This document shows positions 8,193 to 16,114 of a stretch of 64,000 nucleotides of DNA, in pieces. Position 1 is the first letter of the stretch, and every line of letters starts with the position of its first letter. A program made the position numbers and the translations under genes. This DNA is from Mucilaginibacter sp. OK283 (GTDB lineage: Bacteria; Bacteroidota; Bacteroidia; Sphingobacteriales; Sphingobacteriaceae): assembly GCF_900110415.1 (NCBI RefSeq), contig NZ_FODR01000004.1, positions 492,254 to 556,253 on the forward strand, in the 5' to 3' direction. The notes under the pieces were generated by a model, which saw only the letters and a program-made list of their open reading frames with translations, searched no databases and had not been told where the DNA came from.

Positions 8193-10130
8193 ATGTCAAA
8201 ATTAAAACACGCTGTTTTTTTATTACTGTTAACAACCCTTTTTATTAATGCAGATGCACAAAGCAAGACCAACTTATGGAAAGGCTTTGAAAGAATACAA
8301 CTGAAATTTGCCGACCGGGATGCTTACTATGTTAAGCCCGCACATCCGTTGCCTGGTAATCCCTGGGTTTGGCGCACATCTTTCCCCGACTGGCATACTG
8401 ATATAGACAGTATTTTGCTTGCGAAAGGGTTTTATATAGCCTTTATAAATGTTGATAACCGGTATGGTGCGCCATCGGCAATGAAGTTTTATGATGTATT
8501 TTACACTTATTTAACTACGCAGCTTGCCTTTGCACCAAAGGTAGCACTCGAAGCTGTGAGCAGGGGAGGCCTGTATGCTTATGCCTGGGCCAAACGCAAT
8601 CCCGATAAGGTAACCTGTATTTATGCGGAAACGCCGGTTTGTGATATTAAAAGCTGGCCCGGAGGAAAGTTGAAAGGGGCTGGAGATGAAGACGCCTGGA
8701 ACGAACTAAAACAGGTTTTTCATTTTACCGAAGAACAGGCTATTGCTTATAACGATAACCCAATTGATAACCTGGAAGGCCTGGCTTCATTCCGCGTACC
8801 CATTTTACATACCATAGGACTCGACGATAAACTTGCCCCGCCTGCCGAGAATAGCGATGTGCTGGCCAAACGCTATATTGCTTTGGGTGGTCCCATTAGT
8901 ATCCATCCCGTAACACAGGGGCCAATGGAGTTACAGGGGCATCATTTCACGGTAGATCGCCCGGCTTATTACGCCGAATTTATATACAATAACTCATACC
9001 CGGTACAAAAAATACTGCCTTACACAAATTATATCAAAACGGCGGGCGGCTTAAATAACTTTTACTATGCTGCAACAGTAAATAAAAAAGCTACCGTTTC
9101 TTTTTTAGGCGGATCGATCACTTTTAACCCCGGTTGGCGCGATAAGGTCTGCAAATATCTCAGGGAAACTTACCCCGAAACAGATTTTCATTTTATAGCT
9201 GCCGGGATACCATCGTTAGGCAGTTTACCGCACGCATTCAGGTTGCAAAGGGATATCCTTGACTCGGGTAAAACCGACCTGCTGTTTGTAGAGGCTGCTG
9301 TAAACGATAGGGGCACAGATAGTACTACGCAGGTTCGGGCTTTAGAAGGTATTATAAGGCATGCAAAAACGAACAACCCAATGATGGATGTTATAATGAT
9401 GGCCTTTGTTGATCCTCAAAAAATAGACAACTACGCCAAAGGCAAAGTATCGCCCGAACTGCTGAACCACCAGCTGGTAGCTACTCATTACAATTTACCT
9501 TATGTAAACCTGGCGTTGGGGGTTAACGATAAAATAAAAAACAAAGAGCTAACCTGGGCCGATGATTTTAAAGATATCCACCCCTGGTATCATGGGCAGG
9601 AGCTTTACTTTGAAACCATTAAAGCCTTGCTGCAGGCCGGCGTTGCTGCAAATTATAAACAACCGGTTAAAGCTGTTTTACCTAAATCAATTGATAACGC
9701 CAGTTATAATAATGGTAGCTATTATAACATTACTAATGCCCGGTTGGATAAAGGCTGGGCTATCGATACCAAATGGAATCCCAGGGATGGCTTGTCAACC
9801 CGCCCGGGTTTTGTTGATGTACCCATGTTACAGGCTACCGAACCAGGTGGCGAACTCGCCCTGCCATTTAAAGGCACAGCTGTTGGTATTGCGGTGGTGG
9901 CTGGGCCCGATGCGGGCATTATATCTTACTCAATTGATGGTGGCGCTTATAAAGATCTGGATTTATTGACTGAATATTATAGCTGGATTCATCTTGGGGT
10001 TTACCATATATTGGGCGATAAGCTGAACAATGGCAACCATACTTTAAAAATTAAAATAAGCGATAAAAAGAACAATTTGAGTAAAGGCCATGCCTGCCGC
10101 ATTGTTAACTTTTTTGTAAACAATAAATAA
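8193..10130 (+). CDS. Two-domain secreted esterase: alpha/beta hydrolase plus SGNH hydrolase
   Basis: The open frame extends upstream to a TTG at 8133. The ATG at 8193 is chosen because it gives a clean signal peptide (MSKLKHAVFLLLLTTLFINA then DAQ). The N-terminal domain (about residues 25-270) is alpha/beta-hydrolase-like, with a nucleophile-elbow variant AVSRGG (Ser123) and a late His in GHHFTVDRP. The second domain (about 290-490) is an SGNH/GDSL hydrolase: FLGGSIT (Ser308), the Gly block around AAGIPSLGS, the Asn block VNDRG, and the catalytic pair DIH (Asp461, His463). A C-terminal beta-sandwich follows. The likely role is removing acetyl or methyl esters from plant glycans in the periplasm. 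Two esterase domains of different folds in one chain are notable. The substrate is unknown. Confidence 0.8.
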   Translation: MSKLKHAVFLLLLTTLFINADAQSKTNLWKGFERIQLKFADRDAYYVKPAHPLPGNPWVWRTSFPDWHTDIDSILLAKGFYIAFINVDNRYGAPSAMKFYDVFYTYLTTQLAFAPKVALEAVSRGGLYAYAWAKRNPDKVTCIYAETPVCDIKSWPGGKLKGAGDEDAWNELKQVFHFTEEQAIAYNDNPIDNLEGLASFRVPILHTIGLDDKLAPPAENSDVLAKRYIALGGPISIHPVTQGPMELQGHHFTVDRPAYYAEFIYNNSYPVQKILPYTNYIKTAGGLNNFYYAATVNKKATVSFLGGSITFNPGWRDKVCKYLRETYPETDFHFIAAGIPSLGSLPHAFRLQRDILDSGKTDLLFVEAAVNDRGTDSTTQVRALEGIIRHAKTNNPMMDVIMMAFVDPQKIDNYAKGKVSPELLNHQLVATHYNLPYVNLALGVNDKIKNKELTWADDFKDIHPWYHGQELYFETIKALLQAGVAANYKQPVKAVLPKSIDNASYNNGSYYNITNARLDKGWAIDTKWNPRDGLSTRPGFVDVPMLQATEPGGELALPFKGTAVGIAVVAGPDAGIISYSIDGGAYKDLDLLTEYYSWIHLGVYHILGDKLNNGNHTLKIKISDKKNNLSKGHACRIVNFFVNNK

Positions 10131-10232
10131 GTGATTGGTTGATTAGGCTTAATAAGTGAATGGTTTTTAAAACCAAACCAACCTAATCCAACTCAATCAA
10201 CCTAATTAAACCCAATCCAACTCAGTCTAACC
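10131..10232. repeat. Second GTTGATT-type intergenic repeat
   Basis: It starts right after the preceding stop (GTGATTGGTTGATTAGG) and continues into complementary units (CCAACCTAATCCAACTCAATC, then CAACC). It is the same family as the element at 7035-7162. Confidence 0.65.
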
Positions 10233-10253
10233 AAAAAATAATTAAACTATACT

Positions 10254-11567
10254 ATGAAAAGAAAAGCAGGACTATTGGGAGTCCTTTTATTAAGTACCTG
10301 TTTAGCTATCGCTCAGCAGGCAACAAGTTCAATTCCGGTTAAAACTCCCAAAGCGGTCATGGATCAGTTTATGGATAAACGTTTCGGTATGTTTATTCAT
10401 TTTGGCCCGGTAACCCAGCGTGGTACCGAAATTGGCTGGAGCCGCAACGATCAGGTGTCTGAGGAGGATTACGATAACTTGTACCACGAATTTAACCCGG
10501 TATTATTTAATGCCGATGCCTGGGTAAAGGCTGCTAAGGATGCCGGTATGAAATATCTCACCATAACAGCCAAACATCATGATGGCTTCCTGTTGTGGCC
10601 AAGTGCTTATTCGGATTATAATATTTCCAAATCGCCTTTTAAAAGAGATCTGGTTGGGGAATTGGCCAAAGCCTGTAAAAAACAAGGCATTACCTTTTGT
10701 ATCTATATGACTGTGCTCGACTGGCATGACCAGGATTACCCGATAGATAACCCTCATCACCCCGAAATAAATGCCAGGAAAGGAGATATGACTGCTTTTA
10801 AAACCCGCATGAAAAACGAGTTGAAAGAAGTGATTACCAAATACCATCCGTTTATGCTTTGGTTTGATGGCTATTGGGAAAAACCATGGACAACAGAAGA
10901 TGGCAAAGAAATTTACAGTTACATCAAAAGCGTTGATGCTAATGTAGTTATAAACAACAGGCTTGGGAAAATAAGCGATAAGCTTGGCGGCGATGCAGTA
11001 GGTGACTTTTTAACCCCTGAACAAACGATAGGCAAACTTAATATGGATGAACCATGGGAAAGTTGCATTACCATGTGCAACCAATGGGCCTGGAAACCAA
11101 ATGATGGGATGAAATCACTAAAACAGTGCATCCAAACTTTGGTAACATCAGCATCGGGTAATGGCAACCTGTTATTTAACGTTGGCCCGGCGATGGATGG
11201 CCACATAGAAGCCCGGCAGGTAGCCCGTTTAAAAGAAATGGGGGCCTGGTTAAGGCAAAACGGTGAAGCGATTTATGGCACAAAAGGTGGCCCATACGCA
11301 CCAACCGCCGAATATGGTGCAACGCGCTTGGACAATAAAATTTATATCAATGTTTTTCAACGTAAGGATAGCACGCTAAATATTCCATTGCTGCCCAATG
11401 TCAAAATCCTGAAATCATACTTTTTGAACGGCAATGCGGTTGCAATCCGATCGGACAGTAAAGGCTACAAGATAGAGTTGCCGGCCACTTTACCTGATGA
11501 AAATTGCTCGGTAATTGTATTGGAGCTCGACGTGAATGCTATGGATATACCGGTAATAAAATTATAA
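10254..11567 (+). CDS. GH29 alpha-L-fucosidase
   Basis: A 437-residue secreted protein (signal peptide ending LAIAQQ) with a GH29 catalytic barrel. It begins with the family's FGMFIHFGPV segment and contains TAKHHDGFLLWPS. The nucleophile lies in LWFDGYW (Asp205). A short C-terminal beta-sandwich follows. GH29 enzymes remove alpha-linked L-fucose with retention; the reduced length and lack of extra domains fit a simple exo-fucosidase. The stop is 10 nt before the GH95 start, so the two are surely co-transcribed. With GH95 and the two galactosidase-like genes downstream, it points to a fucose- and galactose-decorated plant glycan. Whether it acts on xyloglucan or pectin side chains is not decided by the sequence. 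Confidence 0.92.
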   Translation: MKRKAGLLGVLLLSTCLAIAQQATSSIPVKTPKAVMDQFMDKRFGMFIHFGPVTQRGTEIGWSRNDQVSEEDYDNLYHEFNPVLFNADAWVKAAKDAGMKYLTITAKHHDGFLLWPSAYSDYNISKSPFKRDLVGELAKACKKQGITFCIYMTVLDWHDQDYPIDNPHHPEINARKGDMTAFKTRMKNELKEVITKYHPFMLWFDGYWEKPWTTEDGKEIYSYIKSVDANVVINNRLGKISDKLGGDAVGDFLTPEQTIGKLNMDEPWESCITMCNQWAWKPNDGMKSLKQCIQTLVTSASGNGNLLFNVGPAMDGHIEARQVARLKEMGAWLRQNGEAIYGTKGGPYAPTAEYGATRLDNKIYINVFQRKDSTLNIPLLPNVKILKSYFLNGNAVAIRSDSKGYKIELPATLPDENCSVIVLELDVNAMDIPVIKL

Positions 11568-11577
11568 CCTGCACTAA

Positions 11578-13914
11578 ATGAATTTTACAAAAAATATAAC
11601 TATTTCGACTGTTTTTTTATTGCTGTCTACGTTTTCTTTCGCCCAAAAAAAGGCGCTTAATTTACTTTACGATAAGCCCGCATCGCGCTGGGAAGAGACC
11701 CTTGCCCTGGGTAACGGCCGTTTAGGCATGATGCCTGATGGGGGAGTGAGCGACGAAAGGATTGTACTTAACGACATTACACTTTGGTCGGGATCAGTAC
11801 AGGATGCCAATAATTATGATGCCTATAAAAAACTGCCCGAAATAAAGGCATTATTATTGGCCGGTAAAAACGTAGAGGCACAGGCCCTGATTGATAAAGA
11901 TTTTGTATGTAAAGGCCCCGGATCAGGAGGCAAACAATGGGGCTGTTTTCAAACGCTGGGCGATTTAAACCTAAAGTTTAATTATAATGGTGCAGATGCT
12001 ACTAAATATACCAACTATCAGCGGGAGTTGTCGCTGGATAATGCATTAGCGAAAAGTACTTATACAGTTAACGGCGTTACCTATAAACGGGAGTATTTTA
12101 CCAGTTTTGGCAATGATGTTGATATTATCAAACTTACTGCCGATAAGCCCGGCCAACTGAATTTCAGTATTGGCATTAGCCGTCCGGAGCGCTCAAAAAC
12201 CACCACAGTTGGCAATACGCTGCAAATGGAAGGTCGGTTGGATAATGGCACCGATGGGAACGGTATGCAATACATTGCCAATGTGAAAGCCAAACTCACC
12301 GGCGGTACATTAACCGCCATAGATAATAGCCTGGTTATAAAAAATGCTACCGAGGTTATTATCTACATTTCGGCAACTACCGACTTTAAGGGTCCCAATT
12401 TTAAGATTAAAATGGCTAAGAATTTAGCTGATGCTATGTTAAAGCCCTATGCCTTAGAAAAGCAGGAACATACCAGGAAGTTTCAAAAGCTGTTTAACCG
12501 TGTAAGCATCAATTTAGGTAACGATAACCCGACAGAAACTACCGATCAGCGGCTTATCAGCTTCCACAAAGCACCTGCTGATGATAAAGGCTTGCCGGTA
12601 TTGTTTTACCAGTTTGGGCGCTATTTAAGTATTTGCAGTACAAGGGTAGGCTTGTTGCCGCCCAACCTGCAAGGACTATGGGCCAACGAAGTACACACCC
12701 CATGGAACGGCGATTACCACCTGGATGTAAACGTACAAATGAACCATTTCCCGGTTGAGGTTTCCAACTTGTCTGAACTAAACCTGCCATTGGTTGAGTT
12801 GGTGCGCGGCATGGTAAAAAATGGCGAACGTACAGCTAAAGCTTATTACAACGCCGATGGCTGGGTTGCCCACGTTATCACCAACGTTTGGGGATGGACT
12901 GAGCCTGGCGAGAGTGCCTCATGGGGCGTAACCAAGGCTGGTTCGGGTTGGTTGTGCAGCAATATCTGGGATCATTATGCTTTTACAAATGATAAAAACT
13001 ACCTAAAAAGTATTTACCCCATTTTAAAGGGTTCGGCCCAGTTTTATAACAGCATATTGGTAAAAGACCCTAAAAGCGGCTATATGGTTACTGCGCCGTC
13101 ATCATCGCCCGAAAATAGCTTTATTATGCCCGATGGCAGCGGCAATCACGCCAGTATCTGCATCGGTGCAACTATTGATAATCAAATAATGCGCGAGTTA
13201 TTTACCAATGTAATTACCGCTTCGGAAACTTTAGGTATTGATGCCGCTTTTCGTGCTCAATTAAAAAAACGGTTAACAGAAATTCCGCCCGCCGGTATCA
13301 TCAGCAAAGATGGCCGCATACAGGAGTGGCTGGAAGATTACAAGGAAACCGAGCCACAGCACAGGCACATCTCTCACCTGTATGGCATCTATCCGGCATC
13401 CGAAATTACAGCAGACGGCACGCCCGAACTGGCAGCCGCAGCTAAGAAAACCCTGGATGTACGCGGTGACGATGGCCCAAGCTGGTCTATTGCTTACAAA
13501 CTCTTATTCTGGGCGAGACTGCACGATGGCAACCGGGCCTATAAATTATTCACCGAGATCATGAAGCCGACTACAAGTACAGGTATTAATTATGGTGCGG
13601 GTGGCGGTATTTATCCAAACCTGTTATCAGCCGGTCCGCCGTTCCAGATAGATGGAAACTTTGGCACAACTGCCGGTATTGCCGAAATGCTGATACAAAG
13701 CCATGAAGGCTATATCAACCTGATACCGGCAATTCCCGATAGGTGGAAAGCATCCGGCGATGTGAAAGGGTTACGTGCCCGTGGCAATTTTACTGTCGAT
13801 TTTAAATGGAAAGATGGTAAGGTTATTAGCTACCGCGTTACATCAACCACGCCGCGTAAAGTGAAAATAAAGGTTAACGGGGTGATGAAAGAGGTGATGG
13901 CGAAAAAGGTGTAG
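11578..13914 (+). CDS. GH95 alpha-L-fucosidase or alpha-L-galactosidase
   Basis: A 778-residue secreted inverting glycosidase. After the signal peptide (ending TFSFAQ), the N-terminal beta-sandwich has the typical ALGNGRLGMM and LNDITLWSG motifs. The (alpha/alpha)6 barrel carries GLWANEVHTPWNGDYHLD then VNVQMNHF (Asn385 region), EWLEDYKE with PQHRHISHLYG (Glu583-Glu586 region), and QIDGNFG (Asp692). These match the positions of catalytic Asn, Glu and Asp in the family. GH95 members cleave alpha-1,2-L-fucose or L-galactose; an L-galactosidase of this family acts on side chains of rhamnogalacturonan-II, which would suit the downstream pectin locus. The length is normal. A REP-like element follows the stop codon. 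Confidence 0.93.
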   Translation: MNFTKNITISTVFLLLSTFSFAQKKALNLLYDKPASRWEETLALGNGRLGMMPDGGVSDERIVLNDITLWSGSVQDANNYDAYKKLPEIKALLLAGKNVEAQALIDKDFVCKGPGSGGKQWGCFQTLGDLNLKFNYNGADATKYTNYQRELSLDNALAKSTYTVNGVTYKREYFTSFGNDVDIIKLTADKPGQLNFSIGISRPERSKTTTVGNTLQMEGRLDNGTDGNGMQYIANVKAKLTGGTLTAIDNSLVIKNATEVIIYISATTDFKGPNFKIKMAKNLADAMLKPYALEKQEHTRKFQKLFNRVSINLGNDNPTETTDQRLISFHKAPADDKGLPVLFYQFGRYLSICSTRVGLLPPNLQGLWANEVHTPWNGDYHLDVNVQMNHFPVEVSNLSELNLPLVELVRGMVKNGERTAKAYYNADGWVAHVITNVWGWTEPGESASWGVTKAGSGWLCSNIWDHYAFTNDKNYLKSIYPILKGSAQFYNSILVKDPKSGYMVTAPSSSPENSFIMPDGSGNHASICIGATIDNQIMRELFTNVITASETLGIDAAFRAQLKKRLTEIPPAGIISKDGRIQEWLEDYKETEPQHRHISHLYGIYPASEITADGTPELAAAAKKTLDVRGDDGPSWSIAYKLLFWARLHDGNRAYKLFTEIMKPTTSTGINYGAGGGIYPNLLSAGPPFQIDGNFGTTAGIAEMLIQSHEGYINLIPAIPDRWKASGDVKGLRARGNFTVDFKWKDGKVISYRVTSTTPRKVKIKVNGVMKEVMAKKV

Positions 13915-13936
13915 TTAAATCAATGTACTAAACTAC

Positions 13937-14015
13937 CGTCATTGCGAGGTACAAAGCAATCCTGAACTATGTGGGACTTGGCATATCGGGGATTGCTTCG
14001 TACCTCGCAATAACG
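13937..14015. repeat. CATTGCGAGG/GCAATCC inverted repeat
   Basis: The left arm 13937-13962 (CGTCATTGCGAGGTACAAAG then CAATCC) and right arm 13990-14015 (GGATTGCTTCGTACCTCGCA then ATAACG) are near-perfect reverse complements around a 27-nt loop. T-rich sequence follows. Elements with this core are widely scattered between genes in Bacteroidota. Here the hairpin lies between GH95 and the next glycosidase and could end or stabilise the upstream mRNA. Confidence 0.85.
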
Positions 14016-14039
14016 TTTTATTATTAAAAATACTAATCA

Positions 14040-16064
14040 ATGAAAATACGCTATAAAATAATTTTTACCCTTTCGTTAGCCATGCAATCACTGTTTAGTA
14101 TTGCATCAGCCAAACAAACGAGTACCGTAATAATCCCATACGGTAAAGGCAACAGCATTGTTTACGACCTTAAAACCGGCACCTATAATGTTTATCATGG
14201 CAAAAAAATATTTTTTTCTAATATAACAGCCACTTTCAAAATAAAAGATGTCGCCGTAGCCACAACTGATAATTTATATCGTAAATATGCTACTACGGCT
14301 ATTAATGATGGTTTTGGCAAAGGCGAAAAATACGTAGTAACACTTACCCGTAATAACCTGCCAAAAATTGAACAGGTATTTTACGTTTACCCGAGCCGGG
14401 AATTTTTCCTGACCCAGGTTGTAATGACAGGAAAAAAAATATCCAGCAATGCCATTATTCCGTTTTCCGGGAATATTCCGGCTGTTTCGGGCGATGCGCG
14501 CAGCGTTTTTGTGCCCTTTGATAACGATACGTTTATCCGCTACAATGCCAAAGAGTTTAAAGCCCCGTTCAGCAATACCAGCGCCGAAGTAGGTACGGTA
14601 TATGACAACGCCAGTCGCAACGGTTACATAGCTGGTTCTGTTGAGCACGAGGTTTGGAAAACCGGGGTACGCAGTACGGCCACCGGCGAAGGCAACCGGA
14701 TAGTTGTTTGGAGCGGATATACCGAAGAAAGCGTAACCCGCGATAATATTGAACATGGCGATGTTAAAGGTGATATAGTGCAGTCGCCCAAGATATTTAT
14801 TGGTTACTACAATGACTGGCGTACAGGTATGGAAGAATATGCCAAAGCCAACCGCATTGCCGAACCTCCGTTTGTTTTTAACTGGACAAAACCTACGCCT
14901 GTTGGATGGAATAGCTGGGGCGTAATGCAGGAAAAACTAACCTACGAGAAAGCCACCAAAGTAGTCGATTTTTTTGCCGATAGCCTGTCAACCTTCCGCA
15001 CCGGTAATACCGCTTTTATCGATTTGGATTCCTATTGGGATTTTATGCTGAAGGGCGGCTTAGAAGGCGACTATAGCAAGCTGAAAGCATTTGCAGACTA
15101 TTGCAAAAGTAAAGGCCTGCAACCGGGGGTATATTGGGCACCATTTACCGATTGGGGCTGGAAAGATGGCCCCGACAGAAAAGTAGCCGGCACTAATTAT
15201 ACCTACGGCGAAACCTGGACAAAAGTTGGTAAAGGCTACCACGATATTGATGGCGCAAGGGCTGTTGATCCTACACACCCCGCAACGCTGCAACATATTG
15301 ATTTGGTGATTGGTAAGCTGAAAGAATGCGGCTTTAAGATGATTAAAATAGATTTCCTGGGTCATGCTACCGCCGAGTCTACCCATTTTTATGATCCTGC
15401 CATAACTACAGGAATGCAGGCCTACCGTAAAGGAATGGAATACCTGGTCAGCAAATTGGGCGATCAGATGCTCATTTACGCCGCTATATCGCCAAGTTTG
15501 GCATCGGGCCGCTATGTTCATACCCGCCGCATTGCCTGCGATGCTTTTAAAAGTATCGATAATACGCAGTACACCTTAAACAGTGTAAGCTATGGCTGGT
15601 GGCAAACCTATTTGTACAATTTTGTTGATGCCGACCATGTGGTATTAAACAACGAAACTGAAGGGGCCAACCGCGCCCGGATGCTTTCGGCCATAGTTAC
15701 CGGTACGTTTATTACCGGCGACGATTTTTCCGTACACGGACAGTGGAGCTCAAGGGCTATAGCGTGGTATCAAAATCCGGAGATTTTAACGGTTATCAAA
15801 AATGGTAAATCCTTTAAACCGGTTGAGGGTAATACCGGCGAAAACGCGTCTGAACTGTTTGTTCGAAAAATTAGAAACGCGTATTATGTGGCCGTATTTA
15901 ATTACTCGGATAAGCCCAAAGCGTTTGTATTGGATTTTAAAAGGTTAGGCCTGCCCCTGCAAAAATATAAAGTTACCGAAATACTGAAAGGCACGAATAC
16001 AGATTTGAATGTAAAATTGCCTGCCGCTGATGCTGTATTATATAAATTTGAGTTCAAGAACTAA
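14040..16064 (+). CDS. Clan GH-D alpha-galactosidase-like glycosidase (GH27/GH36 type)
   Basis: A 674-residue secreted protein (signal peptide ending SIASA). The first 270 residues look like a beta-sandwich. The barrel then opens with TPVGWNSWGVMQ, the GH27-like start, followed by AFIDLDSYWDF. The likely nucleophile is in MIKIDFLGHA (Asp438) and the likely acid/base in FKSIDNTQYT. A C-terminal beta domain follows. Clan GH-D enzymes hydrolyse alpha-D-galactosides and, in some groups, beta-L-arabinopyranosides or alpha-N-acetylgalactosaminides. It is adjacent to, and distinct from, the GH36-type enzyme downstream (gap 50 nt). The long N-terminal sandwich is unlike classical GH27 and closer to GH36-like architecture, so the exact family is left open. 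Confidence 0.8.
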   Translation: MKIRYKIIFTLSLAMQSLFSIASAKQTSTVIIPYGKGNSIVYDLKTGTYNVYHGKKIFFSNITATFKIKDVAVATTDNLYRKYATTAINDGFGKGEKYVVTLTRNNLPKIEQVFYVYPSREFFLTQVVMTGKKISSNAIIPFSGNIPAVSGDARSVFVPFDNDTFIRYNAKEFKAPFSNTSAEVGTVYDNASRNGYIAGSVEHEVWKTGVRSTATGEGNRIVVWSGYTEESVTRDNIEHGDVKGDIVQSPKIFIGYYNDWRTGMEEYAKANRIAEPPFVFNWTKPTPVGWNSWGVMQEKLTYEKATKVVDFFADSLSTFRTGNTAFIDLDSYWDFMLKGGLEGDYSKLKAFADYCKSKGLQPGVYWAPFTDWGWKDGPDRKVAGTNYTYGETWTKVGKGYHDIDGARAVDPTHPATLQHIDLVIGKLKECGFKMIKIDFLGHATAESTHFYDPAITTGMQAYRKGMEYLVSKLGDQMLIYAAISPSLASGRYVHTRRIACDAFKSIDNTQYTLNSVSYGWWQTYLYNFVDADHVVLNNETEGANRARMLSAIVTGTFITGDDFSVHGQWSSRAIAWYQNPEILTVIKNGKSFKPVEGNTGENASELFVRKIRNAYYVAVFNYSDKPKAFVLDFKRLGLPLQKYKVTEILKGTNTDLNVKLPAADAVLYKFEFKN

Positions 16065-16114
16065 TAATCAATAAATTTAACCTTATTTGTACCTGATTAA
16101 TAACCTATAAAAAA

